From the NCBI GenBank assembly GCA_964568875.1, contig CAZMSH010000001.1:62001-126000 (forward strand): DNA of 64,000 nt. Reading direction: 5' to 3'. The translations under genes were made by a program, and so were the position numbers. Of this stretch, positions 36,900 through 44,931 are shown one piece after another. The notes under the pieces are model-generated. The model did not search any database and had not been told where the DNA came from. It saw only the letters and a list, made by a program, of their open reading frames with translations. The stretch is from SLNP01 sp964568875 (GTDB taxonomy: Bacteria; Bacteroidota; Bacteroidia; Bacteroidales; VadinHA17). The first letter of the stretch is position 1; the number at the start of each line of letters is the position of its first letter.

Positions 36900-38846
36900 T
36901 TAATTACTCAGTTCCTTACTTATCTCATCATTGATAAAGGAGACAAATTCACCGGTAGTCATGACTCCCTTGTCGCCTTCTCCCTGCTTTCTGACCGAAA
37001 CGGTTCCGCTCTCTGCCTCTTTTTCACCTACAATGAGAAGGTATGGGATTCTCTTTAACTCATTATCCCTTATCTTCTTACCTATCTTTTCGTTACGGTC
37101 GTCAATTAAGGTGCGAATATCGGAATTATTCAGAACATTCAAAACATTTTTGGAATATTCATTGAATTTTTCACTTATTGGCAGGATCACAACCTGCTCA
37201 GGAGCAAGCCAAAGAGGGAATTTTCCGGCAGTATTCTCTATCAGTACAGCCACGAACCTTTCCATAGAACCGAAGATTGCCCTGTGAATCATAACAGGCT
37301 GATGCTTTGTATTATCTGCTCCGTTATAAAAGAGCTCAAATCTTTCAGGAAGGTTATAGTCTACCTGAATGGTACCCAACTGCCATTTTCTTCCTATGGC
37401 ATCGCGCACCATGAAGTCGAGCTTCGGACCATAAAATGCAGCTTCGCCGGTAACAACCGTCGTTTTAAGATTCATCTCTCCGGCTGCTTCAATGATTGCC
37501 TGCTCAGACTTTTCCCAGTTTTCGTCAGATCCTATGTATTTCTCCTTATTGTCCGGATCGCGCAGTGATATCTGTGCCGTGAATTCCGTGAAATTAAGGG
37601 CCTTGAAGATGTACTGTACCAGTTCTATAATACTCTTGAATTCCTCTTTAAGCTGATCAGGACGGCAGAAATGATGGGCATCATCCTGCGTGAAACTGCG
37701 TACCCTTGTCAGGCCATGAAGTTCTCCGCTCTGTTCGTACCTGTAAACCGTACCGAATTCGGCCAGCCTGAGAGGTAGATCCTTATAGGAATGCACAGTT
37801 GCGTTGTATATTTCGCAGTGATGGGGACAGTTCATTGGTTTGAGCATAAACTGCTCACCCTCCTGTGGGGTTGTCATAGGCCTGAATGAATCAGCTCCGT
37901 ATTTTTCATAATGCCCTGAGGTCTTGTAAAGATTTACATTACCGATATGTGGTGTTGCAACCATCTTATAGCCTCTTTCCTTAAGTACCCTTACCATGAA
38001 GTTGATAAGCTGCATTCTGAGCTCAGCACCCTTCGGAAGCCATAGCGGAAGACCCATACCCACCTTAGGTGAGAATGTAAACAACTCCAGCTCTTTGCCT
38101 ATGCGCCTGTGGTCTCTCTTTCTGGCCTCTTCGAGAAATACCATATACTCATCAAGAAGCTTCTGCTTCGGAAAGCTGATACCGTAAACCCTGGTAAGCA
38201 TCTTGCGATTTTCATCTCCACGCCAGTAAGCACCTGCAAGGCTAAGAACCTTTATTGCCTTTATCGGTTCTGTTGAAGGAAGGTGTGGTCCGCGGCACAG
38301 GTCTGTGAAGTTGCCGTGGGTATACAGACTTATGGTTCCATCTTCCAGTTCAGATATAAGCTCTGTCTTGTATTCATCACCCTTTTCACTGAATATGGCA
38401 AGAGCCTTATCCTTTGATATCTCTTCTCTGACATAAGAGCTGTTGTTGGCAGCCAGTTCCTTCATCTTTGCCTCAATAACAGGCAGGTCTGCGTCGGTAA
38501 GTATCTTTTCATTACCCGGATCGATATCGTAGTAGAAGCCGCTCTCAATAGCCGGCCCAATGCCAAACTTAACACCCGGATATAGTGATTCCAGTGCCTC
38601 AGCAAGAAGATGGGCCGAAGAGTGCCAGAAGGCGTGCTTCCCTTCATCATCATCCCACTTGTGTAACAATATGGAGCCATCTGTTAATAACTGACGTGTG
38701 GCATCTATCAATTCTCCGTTGAAGGTTACCGATAATACCTCTTTTGCAAGTCTCGGACTAATCTGCTCAGCTATCTCCAGTCCTGTAATACCTCTTTTGT
38801 ATTCTCTTACCGACCCGTCAGGGAAGGTTATGCTTATCATTTCCAT
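36900..38846 (-). CDS. thrS: Threonyl-tRNA synthetase
   Basis: 648 aa from ATG at 38846; ATG at 38840 is possible, and the longer TTG start at 38867 would overlap the promoter. Order: TGS domain ('ISITFPDGSVREYKRG'), the SAD/editing domain ('FWHSSAHLLAEALE'), class II catalytic core with zinc and ATP motifs ('FMLKPMNCPHHCEIY', 'RVRSFTQDDAHHFC') and the anticodon-binding domain. It charges tRNA-Thr. First gene of thrS-infC-rpmI-rplT. Confidence 0.97.
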   Translation of the reverse strand: MEMISITFPDGSVREYKRGITGLEIAEQISPRLAKEVLSVTFNGELIDATRQLLTDGSILLHKWDDDEGKHAFWHSSAHLLAEALESLYPGVKFGIGPAIESGFYYDIDPGNEKILTDADLPVIEAKMKELAANNSSYVREEISKDKALAIFSEKGDEYKTELISELEDGTISLYTHGNFTDLCRGPHLPSTEPIKAIKVLSLAGAYWRGDENRKMLTRVYGISFPKQKLLDEYMVFLEEARKRDHRRIGKELELFTFSPKVGMGLPLWLPKGAELRMQLINFMVRVLKERGYKMVATPHIGNVNLYKTSGHYEKYGADSFRPMTTPQEGEQFMLKPMNCPHHCEIYNATVHSYKDLPLRLAEFGTVYRYEQSGELHGLTRVRSFTQDDAHHFCRPDQLKEEFKSIIELVQYIFKALNFTEFTAQISLRDPDNKEKYIGSDENWEKSEQAIIEAAGEMNLKTTVVTGEAAFYGPKLDFMVRDAIGRKWQLGTIQVDYNLPERFELFYNGADNTKHQPVMIHRAIFGSMERFVAVLIENTAGKFPLWLAPEQVVILPISEKFNEYSKNVLNVLNNSDIRTLIDDRNEKIGKKIRDNELKRIPYLLIVGEKEAESGTVSVRKQGEGDKGVMTTGEFVSFINDEISKELSN

Positions 38847-38864
38847 AACAAAAAAAATCGGTTG

Positions 38865-38872
38865 CAAAGATA
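38865..38872 (-). promoter_or_regulatory. Putative thrS operon promoter -7 element (TATCTTTG)
   Basis: Exact TAnnTTTG match followed by C on the minus strand, 18 bases before the chosen thrS ATG; a short leader is implied. Confidence 0.5.
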
Positions 38873-38995
38873 GTCAATATTTTTTTGACTCCGCATGCTC
38901 AGCTATTATCAACAACTCTGAAAAATAGATTGTTCATATCAGGCTATTGGCACATATTTTGGATTGCAGTTATTAAATTGTAAAAACCCTGTATT

Positions 38996-39676
38996 ATGAA
39001 AAAGATAATTTACACGATCGTAGCAATATCTCTGGCGATGGTTTCATGCGAAATAGAGCCGGATGCATATTTCTATACCGACAAGGTTGATGTGCTGATT
39101 GGTGAAGAGATCACCTTTATCAACGGTTCATACAATGCTTACCGGTATGAGTGGGACTTTGGTGACGGAGCCAGGTCAACAGCTGAAAATCCGGTTTACG
39201 CCTACAGTTCCACAGGAACATTTCAGGTGATGCTGGCAGCCATATCCAAGCGTGGCAATGCCAACTATGCCTACCAGACAATAACCGTAAACTACCCTAC
39301 CACGCTGGAGGTTACGGTATTGGAATATTTTGACAAATATCCGGTTGCCGGAGCCAGTGTCTTGCTCTATCCGACGCTTAATGACTGGGATAATGAGACC
39401 AATGCTATTGTTGAAGGCTTTACCGACGCTGCGGGAAAGGTCGTATTCACGCATCTGGAATCCAAACCCTACTATCTTGATATTCTTGAAGAGAATCATA
39501 ATAACTATGCTTTCAGGGACGAACCAGACTACATTTATGAGTCAATCATTACGCCGTCACTGCTTCCGAACAGAATTAACAGGTTTACTGCATGGGTTGA
39601 TTATGTGGGCGGCAAGGGAGAAGGCTCAGAGGTACGCCGCGACCGCAAGGTGGTTGTTGTTAGTCCCGACAGGTAG
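38996..39676 (+). CDS. PKD-domain lipoprotein
   Basis: 226 aa. The lipobox is AMVSC (residues 14-18). A PKD domain covers about 28-100 ('EITFINGSYNAYRYEWDFGD', 'NPVYAYSSTGTFQVML'). A second beta-sandwich (about 105-180) with 'DKYPVAGASVLLYPTLNDW' and 'TDAAGKVVFTHLESKPYYL' resembles carboxypeptidase-regulatory/SpaA-like domains. It is a surface or periplasmic lipoprotein that probably mediates protein or glycan contact; no enzyme motif is seen. Confidence 0.8.
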   Translation: MKKIIYTIVAISLAMVSCEIEPDAYFYTDKVDVLIGEEITFINGSYNAYRYEWDFGDGARSTAENPVYAYSSTGTFQVMLAAISKRGNANYAYQTITVNYPTTLEVTVLEYFDKYPVAGASVLLYPTLNDWDNETNAIVEGFTDAAGKVVFTHLESKPYYLDILEENHNNYAFRDEPDYIYESIITPSLLPNRINRFTAWVDYVGGKGEGSEVRRDRKVVVVSPDR

Positions 39677-39753
39677 AATTTAACATGCATCAGCCCTTAG
39701 TCTGACTCTGCGCAGATATGTTTTAAAATATTATTTATAAGAGGGAAAAGGTC

Positions 39754-39761
39754 TATTTTTG
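39754..39761 (+). promoter_or_regulatory. Putative promoter -7 element (TATTTTTG) of the M14 gene
   Basis: Exact TAnnTTTG match 22 bases before the ATG at 39784; no clear -33. Confidence 0.4.
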
Positions 39762-39783
39762 GATGAATTAATAAAATCTATCC

Positions 39784-41430
39784 ATGAAACAGGACCTTTT
39801 TCGTTTATGCGGCACCCTGATGCTGGTGTTTGCATTCTCTGGCGTTTCTGCACAGAGCTTTACAATACCGGATGTGCTTTTCTCCAGGGCAGAGAAAACA
39901 AATTTTACAGAGACAACCCTTAGTGCCGAGGTTGTAGCTTTCTGTGAGGCTGTCGGAAGAATGAGCAATCTGGCCACGGTCAGTAAATTCGGCAAAACTA
40001 CCGGAGGAAATGATCTCGTCATGCTGATACTGGCGAACCCTGCGGTGTCAACACCTGAAGAAGCCAGGGCATCAGGCAAGCCAGTAATTTACATTCAGGG
40101 CAATATCCATGCAGGAGAGGTGGAAGGCAAGGAGGCTTCAATACAACTTATCCGTGAGATATGCTTCGGTCCTAAGACAGATCTGCTCAACGATCAGATA
40201 CTGATCTTTTGTCCCAACTATAATCCTGATGGCAATGACAAGCTTAGTGCCACCAGCAGGCCGTCACAGCAGGGTAGTCCGGCCCTTACCGGGGTCAGAA
40301 CCTCTGGTGAGGGGTATGACCTTAACCGGGAAGGAATAAAGGCAGAAGCCCTGGAGATGAAGGCCCTTTTAAGTGAGGTGCTGCTCAAGTGGGATCCGGT
40401 ATTGCTGGTTGACCTTCACACGGACAATGGTTCATGGCATGGTTATGATCTGACATATGCGCCCCCCTTTCAGTCTGCTGGTATGGCATCTGTGACCAAT
40501 TATCTGACTGACAAGATGCTTCCCGAACTCGTTGCCAGCGTTCTTGACAGGTCGGGTATGCCTTTCTTTTATCATGGATATCTGAGGTCAAGACCGGGAG
40601 AGGAACAGACATCATTTGTGACCTACTCACATCTTCCCAGATATCTGGTAAATTATATGGGTTTGAGAAACCGAATGGCAATATTGAGTGAGACCTTTGC
40701 CCATATGAAATTTGAGAAAAGAGTATTGAGCAACTATGTATTTCTTGTATCCATACTTGAATATACCGGTGAATTTGGCCGTGAAATTATGGAGACGGTA
40801 AGAAGGGCAGACCAGGAGACTTTAGAGATTATTTCCGGTAATGACGGGACACTAACAAGAGGGGTCTCCTTTGTGATGGCACCGGAACCAGAGCCTATAA
40901 GCCTTCTGACACGTGAGACTGAAAGCTACAGGGATGAGAACGGACGTACAAGGACGAAGCCGACCGGACGACTGCACTGGGTTGACAATGTGACACATAT
41001 GAATCACTTTGAGCCCAGAATCACCACCAGCGTTCCGTTTGGCTACTATTTCCCGGCCGAACTGGGAACTGTTGCTGATAAGATGAAGGAACACGGTATA
41101 GAGGTTAAGGTTACCGACAGAAGGGAGAGAATAAATGCTGAAGTGTTTACCATTACAAAATTTACACAGTCTAACAGGCCTGCTTATGGCAATCATCGGA
41201 CAGTGACTGTAGAGGGAACCTTCGGCCGCAAGCAGGTTAACATACCCGCGGGTAGTTATTTTGTCGATATGAGGCAGCCTTTGGCATGGCTGATTCTTTA
41301 CATGCTTGAGCCGCAGTCTGATGACGGGTTGCTCTACTGGAACTATTTTGATGACTATCTGATACCTAAGGGTGTAGAGACAAAAGCTACCGAGTTTCCG
41401 GTCTACAAGCTAATGCAACCTGTTAAGTAG
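39784..41430 (+). CDS. Exported M14 family zinc carboxypeptidase
   Basis: 548 aa with a signal peptide ending near VSAQ. The zinc motif HAGEVEGKE gives H109 and E112. The third ligand is probably the histidine in 'LLVDLHTDNGSWHGYDL'. 'CPNYNPDGNDK' and 'GYDLNREGIKAEALEMKALL' are M14 substrate-site motifs. The C-terminal 200 residues lack a recognised domain but are usual in this Bacteroidota group. It ends before a bidirectional terminator. Confidence 0.9.
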   Translation: MKQDLFRLCGTLMLVFAFSGVSAQSFTIPDVLFSRAEKTNFTETTLSAEVVAFCEAVGRMSNLATVSKFGKTTGGNDLVMLILANPAVSTPEEARASGKPVIYIQGNIHAGEVEGKEASIQLIREICFGPKTDLLNDQILIFCPNYNPDGNDKLSATSRPSQQGSPALTGVRTSGEGYDLNREGIKAEALEMKALLSEVLLKWDPVLLVDLHTDNGSWHGYDLTYAPPFQSAGMASVTNYLTDKMLPELVASVLDRSGMPFFYHGYLRSRPGEEQTSFVTYSHLPRYLVNYMGLRNRMAILSETFAHMKFEKRVLSNYVFLVSILEYTGEFGREIMETVRRADQETLEIISGNDGTLTRGVSFVMAPEPEPISLLTRETESYRDENGRTRTKPTGRLHWVDNVTHMNHFEPRITTSVPFGYYFPAELGTVADKMKEHGIEVKVTDRRERINAEVFTITKFTQSNRPAYGNHRTVTVEGTFGRKQVNIPAGSYFVDMRQPLAWLILYMLEPQSDDGLLYWNYFDDYLIPKGVETKATEFPVYKLMQPVK

Positions 41431-41460
41431 ATTTTTATACTACAGTTAATAAAACAAAAA

Positions 41461-41493
41461 AAGAGAGGCTGCCCCTTTGAGACAGCCTCTCTT
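41461..41493. terminator. Bidirectional terminator between the M14 gene and tRNA-Leu
   Basis: An 11-bp perfect stem (AAGAGAGGCTG at 41461-41471, CAGCCTCTCTT at 41483-41493) with A-run and T-run flanks. Its stem is nearly the same as that of the lepB/rplT terminator. Confidence 0.92.
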
Positions 41494-41501
41494 TTTTCAT
41501 G

Positions 41502-41585
41502 TGCCCAGGACAAGACTCGAACTTGCACACCGTAACCGGCACCAGCCCCTCAAGCTGGCGTGTCTACCAATTTCACCACCTGGGC
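41502..41585 (-). tRNA. tRNA-Leu (anticodon GAG)
   Basis: 84 nt. The acceptor stem GCCCAGG/CCTGGGC closes with discriminator A. The anticodon stem-loop CCAGC-TTGAGGG-GCTGG shows GAG. A long variable arm and the T-loop TTCGAGT fit tRNA-Leu. CCA is not encoded. Confidence 0.95.
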
Positions 41586-41640
41586 GGCGGTATCTGGCTC
41601 AGGACTCAGAGCCAGGGGCTAAGAGTATCAATACTTCTGC

Positions 41641-41661
41641 TCTGCGCTCTGCGCTCTGCGC
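41641..41661. repeat. TCTGCGC heptamer tandem repeat
   Basis: Three exact copies of a 7-base unit lie between the two tRNA-Leu genes. Confidence 0.75.
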
Positions 41662-41669
41662 CATACTTG

Positions 41670-41753
41670 TGCCCAGAACAGGACTCGAACCTGCACATCA
41701 TTGCTGACACTAGTCCCTGAAACTAGCGCGTCTACCAATTCCGCCATCTGGGC
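41670..41753 (-). tRNA. tRNA-Leu (anticodon CAG)
   Basis: 84 nt. The acceptor GCCCAGA pairs with TCTGGGC, followed by discriminator A. The anticodon stem-loop CTAGT-TTCAGGG-ACTAG shows CAG. It lies upstream of tRNA-Leu(GAG) on the same strand and probably shares its transcript. CCA is not encoded. Confidence 0.95.
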
Positions 41754-41770
41754 AATACAGCTCAGAGCGC

Positions 41771-41791
41771 GGGGCACGGGGCACAGGGCAA
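41771..41791. repeat. GGGGCAC heptamer repeat
   Basis: Two exact 7-base copies and one degenerate copy lie just upstream of tRNA-Leu(CAG). Confidence 0.6.
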
Positions 41792-41838
41792 AGAGCTTTT
41801 TTAAAGAACCTGCCGCTGATTTATATCAACAGCGGGTG

Positions 41839-41846
41839 CAAAAGTA
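41839..41846 (-). promoter_or_regulatory. Putative promoter -7 element (TACTTTTG) for the tRNA-Leu pair
   Basis: Exact TAnnTTTG match followed by C on the minus strand, about 85 bases before tRNA-Leu(CAG). A 6-bp hairpin (CCGCTG/CAGCGG, 41813-41835) lies in the leader. Confidence 0.45.
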
Positions 41847-41903
41847 GAAATTTTTTCAAAACAAGAGAATAAATTTCTCAAAAACAGTCAAAATTGATTG
41901 AAA

Positions 41904-42308
41904 TCATCTTTTGCCCGGAAGAAGCTTCACACCGTTCATCTCCTCAAAGTACCGGAAGTAATAATAAAGTCTGTAGTTTACATCTATTCCATAGTCTGTC
42001 ATGGGGTCGAAGTCGATATAATTACCGTATATACCTCCGTATCTGTGTGGATTAAGGTATCTGTTGTTCCACTCCTGTACATAGAGATTGTTACGCCTTC
42101 TGTAATACTCATTTGAGTAATGATTTTTTGAAGGCTGCATAGCGAGCCATGCATCAAAACCGGTATCAAATATGATCAGTTCATATTCAGTGGTATCCTT
42201 TTTAATATGCATGGTATCTTCCTTGACAATATCCTTCTTTTTCTGACCGAACATATAGGTGCCGGATGCGGCCATAATTACCATAATTACCAATAATACC
42301 CTTCTCAT
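41904..42308 (-). CDS. Small exported protein, DUF6146-like
   Basis: 134 aa. The N-terminal hydrophobic segment (3-20) is a signal or anchor. The rest is rich in Y, N and R: 'ELIIFDTGFDAWLAMQPSKN', 'EYYRRRNNLYVQEWNNRYLN', 'IDFDPMTDYGIDVNYRLYYY'. This resembles what I recall of DUF6146, a Bacteroidota family of unknown function. It stands alone, divergent from lysC. Confidence 0.65.
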   Translation of the reverse strand: MRRVLLVIMVIMAASGTYMFGQKKKDIVKEDTMHIKKDTTEYELIIFDTGFDAWLAMQPSKNHYSNEYYRRRNNLYVQEWNNRYLNPHRYGGIYGNYIDFDPMTDYGIDVNYRLYYYFRYFEEMNGVKLLPGKR

Positions 42309-42389
42309 AACTATTCCTCCTGTAATTGGTTACACTGTAAGTATCTCAAAAAATATACCATTCACAGGCTTTCAATGGTCGAAATAATC

Positions 42390-42397
42390 TAAATTTG
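42390..42397 (+). promoter_or_regulatory. Putative lysC promoter -7 element (TAAATTTG)
   Basis: Exact TAnnTTTG match followed by C, 27 bases before the lysC ATG at 42425. Confidence 0.5.
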
Positions 42398-42424
42398 CAT
42401 GTTTGTGCAAGCTAATTGACTTAT

Positions 42425-43750
42425 ATGAAGGTACTGAAATTTGGAGGTACATCTGTTGGAAGTGTTCAACGAATCAGGGAACTCAAGAATCTGATCTGTG
42501 ACGGTGAGATGAAGTTGGTGGTTTTGTCTGCTATGGCAGGCACTACGAATGCTCTTGTCGGTGTCGCTGAACTTATAAGAACGGGACAGGCTGAGGATGC
42601 CGGCAATCAGATCAGTGACCTTAGGGCACAATATGACAGGGTTATAGACGGCCTGTTCGATAACGATTATTTTGCAAAGCAAGCCTCAGAGATGCTTGAC
42701 GCGCAATTCGGAATTATTGAAGGGATCAGGACAAAAGGTTTTGCAGATACTTCCGAAAAGGTTATCCTCTCATGTGGTGAGATGATATCAACTACCCTGT
42801 TCGATCTTCATTTGCGTGAATCAGGAGTAAAGTCAGCTCTTATCCCTGCACTCAATTTCATGAGGATTGACAAGGATGGAGAGCCTGATTATTATTACAT
42901 AAAAGAGAGTCTCAACCGGGAGCTGCAGAAATGCACTGAAGCTGAAATAATTATTACACAGGGATTTATTTGCCGTAATGCTGCAGGTGAAGTTGATAAT
43001 CTGAAAAGAGGAGGAAGTGATTATACCGCTTCGATAATAGGGGCGGTTCTGAAAGCGGAGGAGATTCAGATATGGACAGATATTAACGGGTTCCACAACA
43101 ACGATCCACGACATGTTGAAGGAACTTCAGTAATAAGGGAACTCTCCTTTGATGAGGCAGCTGAGCTGGCCTATTTCGGGGCAAAGATAATGCACCCTTC
43201 AGCCATGATCCCGGCGAGGAGTTATAATATTCCGGTAGTTATACGGAATACGATGGACCCTGAAGATGAAGGAACTGTGATAAAAACCATAACCAGGCAT
43301 GAGGATTATAAGGCAGTTGCAGCCAAGGATGATATCACGGTGCTGAGGATCAGTTCAGACCGCAGGCTGATGTCGTTCGGTTTCATGAGGAGGGTTTTCG
43401 AGGTATTTGACTTCTACCGTACATCGGTTGATATGATAGCCACTTCAGAGGAATCGATGTCTATAACGCTTGACAATACAGACCATCTTGAGGAGATTCT
43501 GGCTGATATACGCAAGCTGGCAAAGGTAGAGACTGAAAGTAATCAGACAATAATTTGCGTTGTTGGTGATTTCAGGCCTGAAAGAACCGGTTCCGCTCCT
43601 GAGATTTTTGAGGCTCTTAACTCTATACCGGTAAAAATGATAAGCTATGGCGCCAGTCCGATAAGCCTGTCAATACTGATTGACAGCAGCCATAAGGTAA
43701 AGGCATTACAGTTATTACATAATTATATATTTCCCGCCTCCGATGTTTAA
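42425..43750 (+). CDS. lysC: Aspartate kinase
   Basis: 441 aa from ATG at 42425, giving the invariant 'MKVLKFGGTSVGS'. Kinase motifs include 'GFICRNAAGEVDNLKRGGSD' and 'IWTDINGFHNNDPR'. Two ACT-type regulatory modules occupy about 300-441 ('ITVLRISSDRRLMSFGFMRR'). It makes aspartyl phosphate, the first step to lysine, DAP, threonine and methionine. The gene overlaps lysA by 8 bp, and the pair suggests control by lysine. Confidence 0.95.
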   Translation: MKVLKFGGTSVGSVQRIRELKNLICDGEMKLVVLSAMAGTTNALVGVAELIRTGQAEDAGNQISDLRAQYDRVIDGLFDNDYFAKQASEMLDAQFGIIEGIRTKGFADTSEKVILSCGEMISTTLFDLHLRESGVKSALIPALNFMRIDKDGEPDYYYIKESLNRELQKCTEAEIIITQGFICRNAAGEVDNLKRGGSDYTASIIGAVLKAEEIQIWTDINGFHNNDPRHVEGTSVIRELSFDEAAELAYFGAKIMHPSAMIPARSYNIPVVIRNTMDPEDEGTVIKTITRHEDYKAVAAKDDITVLRISSDRRLMSFGFMRRVFEVFDFYRTSVDMIATSEESMSITLDNTDHLEEILADIRKLAKVETESNQTIICVVGDFRPERTGSAPEIFEALNSIPVKMISYGASPISLSILIDSSHKVKALQLLHNYIFPASDV

Positions 43751-44891
43751 CCGATCAGTCATCAGCAAGCTTCAACAGCAGCAAACCCCTTTTTATTACT
43801 ACGATCTGGATATACTGCACCGAACCCTGACAGATATGAAAAGGGAATCAGGCAGATACGGGTTTCATGTACATTATGCCGTCAAGGCAAATTTCAACCA
43901 GCGAATCATGCAGACGATAGCAGATTATGGTTTCGGTGCAGATTGCGTCTCAGGTAATGAAATAAGGCACTCGCTTGAAAATGGGTTTAACAGTCGTGAT
44001 ATAGTTTTTGCAGGTGTGGGTAAAACTGATGCTGAAATTGAGTATGCATTAAAGTCAGATATCTTTTGCTTCAACTGTGAGTCGAAGGCAGAACTATCGG
44101 TAATTGCCGGCATAGCAAAGGATATGGGACTTATGGCGCCTGTTGCCTTAAGAATAAACCCTGATGTTGATGCCAATACTCACAGTTACATTACCACCGG
44201 CGTTGAAGATACCAAATTCGGCATACACACTGGCGAACTAGAGGAGGTGGCAGGCATCATTGAATCAAGTCCTGCTCTTCATCTCAAAGGAATTCATTTC
44301 CATATAGGCTCACAAATTCTCGACCTGACTGTCTATGAAAGACTGTGTCAAAGGATAAATGAGTTGCAGGAATGGTTCGAAACAAGGGGAATAGGTTTTG
44401 ACATTATCAACGTGGGGGGAGGCCTTGGAATTAACCATAATAATCCAGCTGCTCTTCCTCATTTTGCAGATTACTTCTCTGTTTTTGGCAGGCACCTCAG
44501 GGTAAGAGATCACCAGCAGGTTTTCTTTGAGATAGGCAGGGCCGCAGTAGGTCAGTCAGCAAGCCTGATCACCCGGGTGCTTTACCTCAAGGATGGCGGT
44601 GCTGCAAAATACCTTATTGTTGATGCCGGAATGACCGATTTGATGAGACCGGCACTCTATCAGGCGTATCATTTGATAGAGAATCTTGTTTCTGACGGAG
44701 AACCTGCAAAATATAATGTTGCGGGACCAGTGTGTGAATCTGCAGATGTATTTGCCAGAATGATAGAACTGCCTGAAACCAGGAGGGGAGACCTTCTGGC
44801 AATTCGCTCTGCAGGTGCCTATGGCGAGGTTATGGCTTCAAGGTACAATATGCGGAATCTGCCACGGGCTCTATTCTCAGATGATATCTGA
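43743..44891 (+). CDS. lysA: Diaminopimelate decarboxylase
   Basis: 382 aa, somewhat short for LysA (about 400-420). The PLP lysine is K48 in 'HYAVKANFNQ'. Further motifs are 'GADCVSGNEIRHSLENGF', 'GIHFHIGSQILDL', 'NVGGGLGIN' and the intersubunit 'GPVCESADVF' cysteine. It decarboxylates meso-DAP to lysine, which implies DAP metabolism in this organism. It is co-transcribed with lysC and converges on the GH3-hydrolase gene. Confidence 0.94.
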   Translation: MFNRSVISKLQQQQTPFYYYDLDILHRTLTDMKRESGRYGFHVHYAVKANFNQRIMQTIADYGFGADCVSGNEIRHSLENGFNSRDIVFAGVGKTDAEIEYALKSDIFCFNCESKAELSVIAGIAKDMGLMAPVALRINPDVDANTHSYITTGVEDTKFGIHTGELEEVAGIIESSPALHLKGIHFHIGSQILDLTVYERLCQRINELQEWFETRGIGFDIINVGGGLGINHNNPAALPHFADYFSVFGRHLRVRDHQQVFFEIGRAAVGQSASLITRVLYLKDGGAAKYLIVDAGMTDLMRPALYQAYHLIENLVSDGEPAKYNVAGPVCESADVFARMIELPETRRGDLLAIRSAGAYGEVMASRYNMRNLPRALFSDDI

Positions 44892-44931
44892 CACAATCCT
44901 TATCAGGAAAGATTCTTCATCTGCCGAAATA

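Noticed and set aside
36507..37058. A 183-codon plus-strand frame across infC and thrS
   Set aside because: Both minus-strand genes are certain by homology; composition is low-complexity hydrophobic as expected from antisense.
41586..41669. A third tRNA or small RNA between the two tRNA-Leu genes
   Set aside because: The sequence is a heptamer repeat and degenerate GC-rich DNA with no cloverleaf.
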